A stretch of DNA of 64,000 nt, taken from contig CAVTLG010000014.1 of assembly GCA_963735495.1 (NCBI GenBank), positions 1,178,001 through 1,242,000 of the forward strand. The letters run 5' to 3'. The notes below the pieces were generated by a model that ran no database searches, had not been told where the DNA came from, and saw only the letters and a program-made list of their open reading frames with translations. The translations under genes and the position numbers were made by a program. Below are positions 33,201 to 42,217 of this stretch, piece by piece. The stretch is from CAVTLG01 sp963735495 (GTDB lineage Bacteria; Chloroflexota; Ktedonobacteria; Ktedonobacterales; Ktedonobacteraceae). How positions within the stretch are numbered: the first letter of the stretch is position 1; every line of letters starts with the position of its first letter.

Positions 33201-34831
33201 AAACGGTTGGAGTTCACGACAACTTCTTTGAACTGGGAGGTGATTCTATTCAATGCATTTTTATGGTAGATAAGGCAAGAAAAGCGGGCATACATATCAC
33301 ACCACAGCAGATCTTTTCATATCCTACCATTGCACAACTTGCCAGGGTAGTTGAGCAATCTGCGCGTGTAGACACTGCTCAGGAGCCACTGACCGGAGAT
33401 GTACCTCTCACGCCTATCCAGCACTGGTTTTTTGAACGCAAACTGGCACAGCCCCAGCACTGGAATCAATCGATGCTACTGGAAGGTCCGACGACCTTTT
33501 CGCCTGCGCATCTGCAACAGATCATCGAGCAACTTATGCTGCATCATGATGCACTCCGCATGCGCTTCCGCCAAGAGAATGGGCATTGGCAGCAGTTTTA
33601 CTCTCTCCCAAATACGGACGTTCCCTACATGTCAATCGATATTTCCATGCTGTCAGAGAGCGAGCGTCAAAACTATATGAAGCACACGTTTCTCCAGCAA
33701 CAGGCAAGCCTGCATCTGGAGAAAGGCCCATTGGTACGTTTCGTCCATTTCTATCAAGGTAAAAGCCAACCATGCAGACTATTTATCGTCATTCATCATC
33801 TCGTGATCGACACTGTTTCATGGAGCATCCTGCTTGATGAGATAGAGACAGCCTGTGCGCAACTTTTACGAGGAGAACGTATCGTTTTTGACCCCAAAAC
33901 GACCTCTTTTAAGCACTGGGCCGAACTCTTGCAAGAATATGCTCGCTCTCAGCATTTTATTATGGAGGCTGCCTACTGGCTGGAAGAGGCCCGAATGCGG
34001 GTAGAACGGTTGCCCCGTGATCTCTCAACTAGTGGGCAGACGACTGGTAGTGAGGCGTCGTCACGAACCATTGTTGCGGTATTGACGCCAGAAGAAACGC
34101 AGCGCTTACAAGAAGCCGCGCAAGCCTACCGGGCGGCAAGTAACGAGTTAGTGCTGACGGCCCTGGCCCTGGCCCTGGCCAGATGGACAGGAACATCGCA
34201 GCTACTCATCGCTCTTGAAGGGCATGGACGCGAAGAGCTAAGTGATCAGTTGGGTTTCTCACGCTCCCTTGGATGGTATACGACCCTTTTCCCGTTATTG
34301 CTCCAGATAGAGAAGGCAGACGAGCCAGGAACATGCCTGCAGATGATAAAAGAACAACGGCGGGCGGTGCCAGGGCGTGGCATTAGCTATGGTCTGTTGC
34401 GTTACCTGCATGACGATCCGGTACTGACTGAGCGACTGCGTACACTTCCGACTCCTGAGATACTGTTCAACTATCTGGGGCGCATCGACCACGCCTCCTC
34501 GACAGAAAGTATGTTCAGCCCGGTGGGGGAAGAGAGCGAGTGCGACCACCATCCCGAGAATACACGTAGTCACCTCTTCGAAATCAATGCCTACATCATC
34601 GCAGACCGCTTAGAGATACATTGGACCTATAGTAATCAGGCTCATCATGAGAGAACGGTTAGAAAATTGCTTGAGGATACCCTGGAGCATCTGCGTGCTC
34701 TCATGGCGCAGAGGTGGACGGAGGAAGCCGTTACGCCGTCTGATTTCCCACTGGCAAAGCTCAATCGACAAAAACTACAGACACTATCCAGGCTCATTGA
34801 ACAGATCGAGGATGAACATGAGAAACGTTGA
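30244..34831 (+). CDS. NRPS module C-A-PCP-E, predicted D-Phe, frameshifted in the C domain
   Basis: The start is the ATG at 30244 (MSNKNIEAIYPLSPMQQGMLF), seven bases after the upstream stop. Frame 1 encodes the C domain through HHILLDGWSGAILL, then runs out at about 30819. The domain resumes one frame over (NELFACYEAL, YPYRDYIHWLQQQ) and stays open to 34831. The join lies at about 30709-30713. After it come the rest of C, A (pocket D-A-W-T-I-A-A-V-C-K, Phe), PCP (DNFFELGGDS near nt 33218) and an E domain (PLTPIQHWFF, EGHGREEL, LGWYT, NYLGR). The E-domain active site reads HHLVIDT, with Thr in place of Gly. The C domain should be of the DCL type because the upstream module ends in E. As sequenced, translation would stop inside the C domain. 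Confidence 0.9.
30709..30713 (+). other. Single-base frameshift inside a condensation domain
   Basis: Up to CTG CTC (30706-30711) the frame encodes the expected ...AILL. Dropping one base gives AAC GAA CTC TTT GCC (NELFA), which restores C-domain homology. The local sequence CGAACGAAC has a 4-base tandem, a plausible site for an indel. Placing the shift at the earlier G5 run would give Gly-Gln-Phe-Cys-Ser, which fits the family less well. Confidence 0.8.
31597..33087 (+). repeat. Copy 2 of the 1,491-bp near-identical repeat (Phe A domain)
   Basis: Partner of 27011-28501. After the shared AAAATCGA the genes diverge at once (TTATCGAGCG against CAGTAAACAA). Confidence 0.9.
34808..34811 (+). promoter_or_regulatory. 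Ribosome binding site deciding the start of the C-PCP-TE gene
   Basis: GAGG lies six bases before the ATG at 34818. The frame is open further upstream (to about 34647), but only this start gives the C-domain beginning RNVEDIYPLTPMQ shared with the two preceding NRPS genes. Confidence 0.55.
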
Positions 34832-37334
34832 GGATATCTATCCGCTGACACCAATGCAGAAGGCAATGCTGTTTCATGATATCAGTGCTCCGCATTCACG
34901 TGTCAATTTCGTGCAATCGAGCTATAGGTTGCGTGGGAATATACACATCCAGACGCTTAAACAGGCATGGACGAGCATCATTGAACGCCATGCTCCCCTC
35001 CGTACCTTCTTTCTGTGGAAAGATCTCGACGAGCCATTACAGGTTGTGCTCAAAGAAATGTCGCTACCGTGGATAGAGCACGATTGGCAAAGTACACCAC
35101 TTCAACAGGAGCAGTGGTTAGATACATTGCTTGTGGAAGATCGCCAGCAAGGCTTTGATCTTTCTCATGCTCCATTGATACGTTTGCATTTAATTATACT
35201 AGATGATAATACATATTATCTCCTGTGGAATATGCACCATATCATTCTAGATGGTTGGAGTGCGGCCCTGCTTCTCGATGAAGTTTTAACGCTCTATGAG
35301 GCATCCTGTCGAGGGAGCAACCTTTCACTTGCTCCAGTACGGCCCTATCGTGACTATATTGCCTGGCTTCAGCAACAAGATCTGACGCAGGCCGAGCAAT
35401 ACTGGCGGAAAGCCTTGCAAGGCAAGACGGCGCCAACGCTCCTCAGGCGGATGCATATCTTCGCTGAGCCGAGCTATGAGGAGTATCACCTACTGCTTTC
35501 TTCCGCTACCACCGCAGCTCTGCGGGCGCTTGCTCGCCAGTGCCAGGTGACGGTTAATGTGCTTATGCAGGGGATAATGGCGCTGCTCTTGAGCCATTAC
35601 AGTGCCGAGCAGGATGTTTTGTTCGGTGCCACAGTTGCGGGACGACCGACAGATCTCATCGGCGTCGAAGCTATGTGTGGCCTGTTTATTACGATACTAC
35701 CGGTAAGGATCGTCATCGCCGCCGAAACTCCATTATCTATCTGGCTCACACAGCTACAGGTCCAACACACAGAACGTCATCGGTACGAATATTGCCCACC
35801 GGCGCAAATACAGGGATGGAGCGAGATTTCCTGGACTTCACCGCTGTTTCACTGCCTGCTGGTATTTGAAAACTACCCAACAAGCAACTCTCAAGCGGCC
35901 ACGACCGACCGTGCATTTGAAGTGCAGAACATGCTGGCAACAGCACGCTCAAATTATCCCTTTACCCTGGTCGTCGATGCAGAGGACTCATTCGATCTCT
36001 ATATGATCTTTGATCGTCAGTATTTTGCGGACGACAGCGCATCCCACGTGAAGTATGATCTGGCGACACTCATTGACAATCTGACGACAATAACAGATGG
36101 CAATGTGCCCCTCGCAGCGCTTTTTCTTTCTACTCACAACGAACAACATCCCAATACGACCTGGATAGTAGACAGAGAAACAGCAATGATACCTATACAG
36201 GCAACACAGGCAGAAGTGGAGAAAACTGCTCTTGTGTCCCCACGCGATACGCTGGAACTCCAACTGGTACAACTCTGGGAAGAGATATTGCATATCCATC
36301 CAATAGGGGTCACTGACAACTTTTTTGCTCTAGGCGGGCAGTCTCTTCTGGCGTTGTATCTTTTTACACAACTGCAACAACGCTTTGAGCAGAAGCTTTC
36401 CCCCTCCCTTTTATTGCAAGTGGGAACTATTGAGCAGTTGGCTCGTCTGTTACGACAACAGAACGGGGTTGAAACAGAGAGAGTGCTTGTGCCCATTCAA
36501 CCTCATGGTACAAAGTCTCCATTTTTCTGCGTGCATCCTGCTATGGGAGGTGTGCTGGCATATTATCATCTTGCACACCATCTTAGCACGGATCAACCTT
36601 TCTATGGTTTACAAGATCCTCATCACGAGCAGGAAATAGCCCCTTTTGTTTCAATTGAAACGATGGCAGCGCACTATATTGCAACTCTACGTACCCAGCA
36701 ACCGACAGGCCCGTATTACCTGGGAGGTTGGTCACTCGGAGGTGTCGTCGCCTTTGAAATGGCGCTGCAACTCCAGTGCCAGGGAAACAATGTTGCGCTG
36801 CTTGCTATCATCGATAGTGGTGCGCCAGAGCTAGCCTCTAAATTTGTCGACGATGCCACATTTCTCGCCACGATGGCGATTGAACTGTTGCGAGGTACTA
36901 GCAGGATCACGCTACAGGATCTCTACCTGCGTCTGCGCGATCTGTCCCTTGAACAGCAATTCGCCATGGTCCAGGAGCTTCTGGAATTTGCGCATATAGC
37001 GCTCCCTGAACAGGGCACGAACTGGTTGCGCCGTGACTGGCATATCTTCAAAACACGAGTTGAGGCCGTGCGCCAGTATCAGGCACAACCACACCAACCA
37101 TATCGCAGCCCCATCGTGCTCTTTCGCTCAAGTGAGTGGGATAGTCTTGCTCATGCCGCCAGTGGCCTTGAACGCCTGCCGGATCTGGGCTGGCAACGCT
37201 ACGCCACCCTCCCAATCGAGATCCAGGTTATCCCTGGCTACCATGACACAATTATCCTTGAACCTCATGTTCAGGTGCTGGCTCAACATCTCCAGATCTA
37301 TCTGGATAAAGTATCTATCATCAACAATAAGTAG
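34818..37334 (+). CDS. NRPS termination protein C-PCP-TE lacking an A domain
   Basis: About 838 aa. The C domain covers about residues 1-430 (IYPLTPMQKAMLF; HHIILDG intact). It is followed, without any A-domain motif, by a short linker and a carrier protein (DNFFALGGQS at about 499), then a thioesterase (FFCVHPAMGG; nucleophile motif GWSLGG at about 636; C-terminal His in GYHD). The TE should release or cyclise the finished chain. The missing A domain means that the carrier is either charged by another protein, receives the chain by transfer, or is unused. The C domain accepts the chain from the second D-Phe module, so it should be of the DCL type. The start overlaps the upstream stop by 14 bases. 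MbtH follows after 18 bp. Confidence 0.92.
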   Translation: MRNVEDIYPLTPMQKAMLFHDISAPHSRVNFVQSSYRLRGNIHIQTLKQAWTSIIERHAPLRTFFLWKDLDEPLQVVLKEMSLPWIEHDWQSTPLQQEQWLDTLLVEDRQQGFDLSHAPLIRLHLIILDDNTYYLLWNMHHIILDGWSAALLLDEVLTLYEASCRGSNLSLAPVRPYRDYIAWLQQQDLTQAEQYWRKALQGKTAPTLLRRMHIFAEPSYEEYHLLLSSATTAALRALARQCQVTVNVLMQGIMALLLSHYSAEQDVLFGATVAGRPTDLIGVEAMCGLFITILPVRIVIAAETPLSIWLTQLQVQHTERHRYEYCPPAQIQGWSEISWTSPLFHCLLVFENYPTSNSQAATTDRAFEVQNMLATARSNYPFTLVVDAEDSFDLYMIFDRQYFADDSASHVKYDLATLIDNLTTITDGNVPLAALFLSTHNEQHPNTTWIVDRETAMIPIQATQAEVEKTALVSPRDTLELQLVQLWEEILHIHPIGVTDNFFALGGQSLLALYLFTQLQQRFEQKLSPSLLLQVGTIEQLARLLRQQNGVETERVLVPIQPHGTKSPFFCVHPAMGGVLAYYHLAHHLSTDQPFYGLQDPHHEQEIAPFVSIETMAAHYIATLRTQQPTGPYYLGGWSLGGVVAFEMALQLQCQGNNVALLAIIDSGAPELASKFVDDATFLATMAIELLRGTSRITLQDLYLRLRDLSLEQQFAMVQELLEFAHIALPEQGTNWLRRDWHIFKTRVEAVRQYQAQPHQPYRSPIVLFRSSEWDSLAHAASGLERLPDLGWQRYATLPIEIQVIPGYHDTIILEPHVQVLAQHLQIYLDKVSIINNK

Positions 37335-37352
37335 AACAGAAAGGTTTTTTTC

Positions 37353-37580
37353 ATGCATCAGAGCGATCAAGAAGACACCACCATCTACAAAGTTGTGGTA
37401 AATCATGAAGAACAATACTCGATATGGCCGGCAGAGCGTGAAAATCCTCCAGGCTGGAAAGACGCAGGTAAGCAAGGCATGAAGGTCGAGTGTCTTGCTC
37501 ATATTGAGGAGGTCTGGACCGATATGAGACCATTGAGTCTTCGCCAACGCCAGCAGGAACATGACACACATGCTGATTGA
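37353..37580 (+). CDS. MbtH-like NRPS accessory protein
   Basis: This 75-aa protein has the complete family signature: Asn-His-Glu-Glu-Gln-Tyr-Ser-Ile-Trp-Pro near residue 17, PPGW, and the conserved C-terminal block ending EVWTDMRPLSLR. MbtH-like proteins bind the N-terminal subdomain of A domains and support their folding and activity. It lies 18 bp after the thioesterase gene and 28 bp before the exporter gene, in the same operon. AAAGG precedes the ATG by eight bases. Confidence 0.95.
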   Translation: MHQSDQEDTTIYKVVVNHEEQYSIWPAERENPPGWKDAGKQGMKVECLAHIEEVWTDMRPLSLRQRQQEHDTHAD

Positions 37581-37608
37581 GGAACATGTATTGCAGCTAT
37601 AGCAACAT

Positions 37609-38907
37609 ATGAAATGCGAGGATTTCCGTAAAATGATGTTTAAAGCGCTACTCCGTCGAAATTTTGCCTTGCTCTGGGGAGGACAGTTTATCTCCGGCAT
37701 TGGTGACTGGGCCTTGATGATTGCTCTTCCCTTCTATGTCTACCAGTTGACCGGCTCTGCCTTGCAGACTGGCGCTATGTTTATCGTAGAAACGCTGCCA
37801 CGCATTCTTTTCGGCTCTCTGGTTGGTGTCTTTGTTGATCGTTGGGATCGTCGGCGCACCATGATAATCTCGGATTTTCTGCGTGCAGGAGTTCTCTTGC
37901 TCCTTTTGTTGGTCCACTCCAACAGTCTACTCTGGCTAGTATACATCGTTGCAGGCACACAAGCCTCCATAGCCTTGTTCTTCAACCCTGCCTATGGTGC
38001 TATTACCCCCTTGCTGGTCGAAAAACAACAATTGACGGCGGCTAATTCGCTTGAGGCATTTAGCGATGCCACAACCCGCTTTATCGGTCCTCCCCTTGGT
38101 GGCATTCTGCTTGGCCTGCTAGGATTGCAAAGTGTTGTCATTGTAGACAGCGTGTCGTTCCTGGTATCAAGTCTCATGATTTTCCTGATCAGCATGCCTG
38201 AGTCCCAGGGAAGCAGAGAGGACGTGAAGGCTGAAACCTCTCCCGGAGTGGTCTTGCTCTGGAAAAAGATATGGCGAGAATGGATGGAAGGACTTGATCT
38301 GGTACGCAGAGATAGGGCTGTGTCGGCTGTTTTTCTCATTATGAGTGTACTGATGGTTGCTCAGGGCATCATTAACATTGTCCTGCTCATCTTTGTCCAC
38401 AACGTACTGCATGGAAACGCCTCCATTTATGGTCTTTTGATTACCACTCAGGGCATCGGAACGCTGATCGGCTCTCTGCTGGTTGAACCGGCCAACAAGT
38501 TACTACGTCCAGCCTATCTCTCGGTTCTGACCTTGGGAATAGCAGGGATAGCTTTTTTATTGTTCATTAACTTTCCTTCATTGCTGTCGGGCATACTGCT
38601 AATACCGATCATGGGCTTCTTTGCGATTATCTTCTTTGTGACGGCACAGACATTGCTACAAAAGAGCGTGTCTGATACTCATCGAGGGCGTATATTCGGT
38701 TCCTTTGGTACGACAATCTCGCTCTCAATGGTAGTAGGTATGGGATTGGTCAGTATCGCAGGAGATCTTCTGGGACCGACATGGCTTCTCAATGGCGCAG
38801 GGTTTCTGATTATCTCTGGAGGAGTGATAGCGTTATTCACCCTGACGAAGAGTAGTACGCGGATAGCACAACCGCTTGCAGCTAAGGAGCACAGCAACAG
38901 TGATTGA
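37609..38907 (+). CDS. MFS exporter
   Basis: A 432-aa integral membrane protein with about twelve hydrophobic segments. The conserved loop between TM2 and TM3 (GVFVDRWDRRR) and the paired six-helix halves mark the major facilitator superfamily, and it resembles the MFS_3/enterobactin-exporter group. Position within the NRPS operon suggests export of the peptide or self-resistance. A second ATG (37633) nearer the first helix is a possible start, since neither has a strong ribosome site. Confidence 0.88.
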   Translation: MKCEDFRKMMFKALLRRNFALLWGGQFISGIGDWALMIALPFYVYQLTGSALQTGAMFIVETLPRILFGSLVGVFVDRWDRRRTMIISDFLRAGVLLLLLLVHSNSLLWLVYIVAGTQASIALFFNPAYGAITPLLVEKQQLTAANSLEAFSDATTRFIGPPLGGILLGLLGLQSVVIVDSVSFLVSSLMIFLISMPESQGSREDVKAETSPGVVLLWKKIWREWMEGLDLVRRDRAVSAVFLIMSVLMVAQGIINIVLLIFVHNVLHGNASIYGLLITTQGIGTLIGSLLVEPANKLLRPAYLSVLTLGIAGIAFLLFINFPSLLSGILLIPIMGFFAIIFFVTAQTLLQKSVSDTHRGRIFGSFGTTISLSMVVGMGLVSIAGDLLGPTWLLNGAGFLIISGGVIALFTLTKSSTRIAQPLAAKEHSNSD

Positions 38908-38978
38908 AAATCTATGCAAATGTGATCGAGTCTGCGTCCTGCGGGGAGAAGTGCGTAGGGGCGTCGCCTTCCTCCTTT

Positions 38979-39091
38979 CCGACACATGAGCCGAAAGCTA
39001 GCGGCGCATCCTCTGAAACGGTCAGAAACGAAGCTAGCGCTTCTAGCCCTTGGCTCATCTGACCGAGAGGAGCCAGCTGCGTTTGTGTCGG
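38979..39091 (+). other. Nested inverted-repeat (structured RNA-like) segment between exporter and LanB genes
   Basis: The outer arms are CCGACACA (38979-38986) and TGTGTCGG (39084-39091). The middle arms are CCTCT+CGGTCAG (39009-39024, with GAAA between) and CTGACCGAGAGG (39059-39070). The apical hairpin is GAAGC-TAGC-GCTTC (39030-39043). A competing pair, ATGAGCC (38986-38992) with GGCTCAT (39052-39058), could form instead. The 237-bp gap has no convincing gene. It could be a 5' leader element of the LanB gene, an attenuator, or a genomic REP/MITE-type repeat. Confidence 0.5.
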
Positions 39092-39144
39092 TCTAAGAGG
39101 CCGCATGCACCCTCGTTCCCACCGTTTGCCCCAAAGGATGGTTT

Positions 39145-41757
39145 ATGAGCAAAAAAAATATATCAGATCACCTATATCCCTTACATCCACTGGCTGAAGA
39201 TGGATCAATTGCCGCAATATTCTCTGAGCAGGGTCAGTCTCTCAGAAGAGATGAAGCTGGTTCCTCCAACGCTACTCAGTGGGCATTATGGCGCTGGATT
39301 GCAGTGCGTGGGGCTGGTTTTCCGGTAGAACTGGTCCTTCCCCTCGCTGTATCGGAATGCATCGCGTTGGCAGAGCAGTTACTACAAGCCGAAGATGAGG
39401 TGAAGGTAGCACGTAAGGCCGTCTGGAGCTTTCTGCAGCGCTCACGTCATGTTCTGGACAAAAAACAGTATGCCGCATTGAGTACGATGATGCGCACAAT
39501 CAAAGATACGCAACTCTATCAGGCACAGGCGCATATTGTTGAAGACAGTGAGGAACTTGCACGTCTCTATGCTGCTTCCCAGCGACTTGCTGTGCTCCAT
39601 GCGGAATTTCAACACGCCTATATAGAAGCCACGCGACGTGTCTCCCTCTATATGCAAACTATCGCCTGCTCAGAGCGTTTCCGCGAAGCGATCACATGGC
39701 AAAATCGGCAGGCACTCCATGGCAGTATCGCCGCGTTGCTCCAGATCCCACCTGACACAACCAGCCATATTGCTAAGCAGCGCAAACATGAGTTGCTGGT
39801 CGCCAGTTACTTGCAACGCTATTGTACAAAGAATGACACGATTGGTTTTTTTGGTCCGGTGGGATGGGCGCAGGTGATGGAAACAGAGGATGCCATTTCT
39901 GTGCTTCCAGGACAAAACTTGCTTGCTACGCGCAACGTCTATTTTGAAGGATGGGGCATAGATGCTCTTATGAAGGTTCTTGCCAGAGATCCGGCACTGC
40001 GCCCCTGGCTTATTCCGCGTCGCCTGCCACATATGCACGTCGTACAAAACATGCTCTTTATCCCTTTCACCAGGCCGATCAAGCTAGCAGATGCGCAGGC
40101 TGCAATTCTCCTGGCTTGTGATGGTCAGCGAACGGCGCAGGAACTTGCTCATAGCATCCTGCAATCTTCCTATGCAGGGCTACGGAGTGCTGAGGATATC
40201 TATGCAATTCTGGAGCAGCTTAGCGTCACCAGGCGTATTGTCTGGACCTGGGAAATCTCTCTTGATGACGTTTATCCCGAGCGAAGTTGCAAACGCCTGC
40301 TGGAACGTATAGACAACGCAGCTCTACGCCAGGCGTGTCTGGAAAAGCTGGCGCGCTTAGAGCAAGGGCGCGCATCTCTCGCCAGCGCGGCAGGTCATGC
40401 TGAGCAATTAGACCGGGCCTTTGCTAATCTGGAGGCAACCTTTACCGATTTAACATCTCACGCTCCCAATAGATCGGCAGGGCAGATATATGCAGCAAGA
40501 ACGCTGGTCTATGAAGACTGCCGCCGTGACCTCCAGATGATCGTTGGACCCAGGATCATTCAAGACCTGGAAAAGCCGCTACAATTGCTCTTACAAAGTG
40601 CTCGTTGGCTCACCTATTATATGGCTGCACTCTATCGTAAAGCATTTATGGAAACTTATACCAGGTTGGTCCAGAAGACCAATAACAGAACAATCCCTTT
40701 TCCTGAATTCTGGTTGTGGAGCCAGTCATTGCTTGTCGGAGGGGAAGAAGAGGTTGTCAAACCGCTCATCCAGGCATTTCAACGCCGCTGGAGCTCCATT
40801 CTGCATCTGTCTCAGGAGCAGCGTCACCTGGAGTATAGCCATAGTGAGCTAAGTGCCAGCGTGATGAGGAATTTTCAGGCACCACGACCAGGCTGGAACT
40901 CTGCTTGCTACCACAGCCCGGACATACTTCTGGCAGCTCGCAATGTAGAAGCCATATGCGCTGGTGAGTATGAGTTTGTCTTGGGGGAGATGCATGTTGC
41001 CTTGAATACATTACAAGCTTCTGTATTCCGTGAACAACATCCAGAGCCGGGTGCATTCCTGCCCTTTACGCAATGTGACCTACCAGCACCGCGTGTGTTT
41101 CCAGTTCCCTCTCATGATTTTCTGCCAATCACGCGTACTCGGCCATCTCTTACCCTTCCTAAAGACTACGCCTTGCTGTTTGCAGCAGATGCTTGTGCTC
41201 CTATGGGTGGTCAGATGCTACCGATTTCGTCCCTGGTTGTGGAGCAGATAGATAACCACTTGCTTGTACGTACGCATGATCAACACCTTCAATTCGATAT
41301 CATCGAAGTTTTTGCTGAATTCCTCTCAGAGATTGCCAGCCATCTCTTTACTATTGTCCCAGCAGACAAGCATATTCCGCGTGTCTCTATTGATCGTCTT
41401 GTACTTCTGCGTGAAACATGGACGTTTGATCCGGCCTCTCTACAATTTGCAAGGACACTCGATCCACAAGAGCGCTTTCTCACGGTCAGACGCTGGATAC
41501 GAGAGCATCAAATTCCACGTTTTTGTTTTGTAAAAACTCCTATCGAACAAAAACCGTGTTTCGTTGATTTCGAAAGCGCAGTTTACATCGATCTTCTAGC
41601 GAGACTAGTACGCCGCACACGAGAGACGGGTAGCTCGGATGCACGTATCACGATAACGGAGATGCTACCCTCTCCTGAACGGTCCTGGCTACCTGATCAT
41701 GAAGGGGCTTGCTATACAAGCGAATTACGTATTGTGGCGATCGATTGTAAAGGATGA
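39145..41757 (+). CDS. LanB-type lantibiotic dehydratase family protein (glutamyl-tRNA dependent)
   Basis: This 870-aa protein carries the family landmarks: YCTKNDTIGFFGPVGWA near residue 228, a Trp-Gly-Ile segment after NVYFEGW, PRVSIDRLVLLRETW near 750, and the terminal block PRFCFVK...EQKPCFVDF...ITEMLP...CYTSELR. LanB proteins glutamylate Ser/Thr of a peptide from Glu-tRNA and eliminate to dehydroamino acids; related PEARLs add amino acids to peptide C-termini. No precursor peptide, LanC or protease gene is visible. It sits in the same direction behind the NRPS operon, whose first visible module is predicted to load Ser. AAAGGA lies six bases before the ATG. A role in tailoring the NRPS product is inferred only from position. 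Confidence 0.85.
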   Translation: MSKKNISDHLYPLHPLAEDGSIAAIFSEQGQSLRRDEAGSSNATQWALWRWIAVRGAGFPVELVLPLAVSECIALAEQLLQAEDEVKVARKAVWSFLQRSRHVLDKKQYAALSTMMRTIKDTQLYQAQAHIVEDSEELARLYAASQRLAVLHAEFQHAYIEATRRVSLYMQTIACSERFREAITWQNRQALHGSIAALLQIPPDTTSHIAKQRKHELLVASYLQRYCTKNDTIGFFGPVGWAQVMETEDAISVLPGQNLLATRNVYFEGWGIDALMKVLARDPALRPWLIPRRLPHMHVVQNMLFIPFTRPIKLADAQAAILLACDGQRTAQELAHSILQSSYAGLRSAEDIYAILEQLSVTRRIVWTWEISLDDVYPERSCKRLLERIDNAALRQACLEKLARLEQGRASLASAAGHAEQLDRAFANLEATFTDLTSHAPNRSAGQIYAARTLVYEDCRRDLQMIVGPRIIQDLEKPLQLLLQSARWLTYYMAALYRKAFMETYTRLVQKTNNRTIPFPEFWLWSQSLLVGGEEEVVKPLIQAFQRRWSSILHLSQEQRHLEYSHSELSASVMRNFQAPRPGWNSACYHSPDILLAARNVEAICAGEYEFVLGEMHVALNTLQASVFREQHPEPGAFLPFTQCDLPAPRVFPVPSHDFLPITRTRPSLTLPKDYALLFAADACAPMGGQMLPISSLVVEQIDNHLLVRTHDQHLQFDIIEVFAEFLSEIASHLFTIVPADKHIPRVSIDRLVLLRETWTFDPASLQFARTLDPQERFLTVRRWIREHQIPRFCFVKTPIEQKPCFVDFESAVYIDLLARLVRRTRETGSSDARITITEMLPSPERSWLPDHEGACYTSELRIVAIDCKG

Positions 41758-41960
41758 GGCCAAGAACGGATCAGCCATAAATCTCGCTGAGTCGCTCTTC
41801 TCTTTCCTGAACTGTCTCCCCTTCAATGGGCAATGTTTGCAGTCCTTTTGTATGATAAAAGACGTCCATTGAGGTCGGCTCTAAAAGAGTCGCTGGCACA
41901 GGGTCATGCACTTTTTGGGTGAAAGATGAGCTTATCTTGCTGACTTCTCACATTTTTTAC

Positions 41961-41998
41961 GCTCAGATGTCATTTACATCATTTTTGATGTGCTGAGC
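41961..41998. terminator. Hairpin downstream of the LanB gene
   Basis: GCTCAG and CTGAGC enclose ACATCA-TTTT-TGATGT. It is a two-part stem 200 bp after the LanB stop. There is no strict U tract, so termination is only suggested. Confidence 0.4.
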
Positions 41999-42013
41999 CT
42001 ATACAAACATCGT

Positions 42014-42033
42014 TTTTCGCACCAGAGCGAAAA
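42014..42033. terminator. Perfect 7-bp hairpin, possible bidirectional terminator
   Basis: TTTTCGC-ACCAGA-GCGAAAA. The T- and A-rich stem ends would give a short U run in either direction. It lies between the convergent LanB gene and the - strand recombinase remnants. The rest of 41758-42034 holds no gene that I can support; ATGAGCTTATC occurs twice in the interval (about 41926 and 42063). Confidence 0.45.
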
Positions 42034-42034
42034 G

Positions 42035-42211
42035 TTACGGCTCATGCCCACTTTTGGTGCTGGATGAGCTTATCAAGGGCAAAGCCTTTTTCTCAATCCG
42101 CTTGGTGTAGATTCTAATGCAAGCGCGAACACCGAAAATTTTAACCATTGTCCGTAAGTAGGTCTCTGTACCAGTCTCAGGGCTGTAGTAATCTACAAAA
42201 TGGTAGTTCAT
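42035..42211 (-). CDS. Small hypothetical ORF (58 aa)
   Basis: ATG at 42211 reads MNYHFVDYYSPETGTETYL and ends at TAA 42035. It begins six bases after the stop of the TnpC-like gene on the same strand, which would fit an operon. It has no recognisable domain and no clear ribosome site. It could be a remnant of the neighbouring mobile element. Confidence 0.25.
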   Translation of the reverse strand: MNYHFVDYYSPETGTETYLRTMVKIFGVRACIRIYTKRIEKKALPLISSSSTKSGHEP

Positions 42212-42217
42212 AGATCA

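Noticed and set aside
38908..39144. LanA-type precursor peptide gene next to the LanB gene
   Set aside because: No + strand frame with a plausible start, leader and Ser/Thr/Cys core was found; the interval is dominated by inverted repeats.
38979..39144. T-box riboswitch (because LanB uses Glu-tRNA)
   Set aside because: No AGGGTGGNACCGCG-like T-box sequence is present on the + strand.
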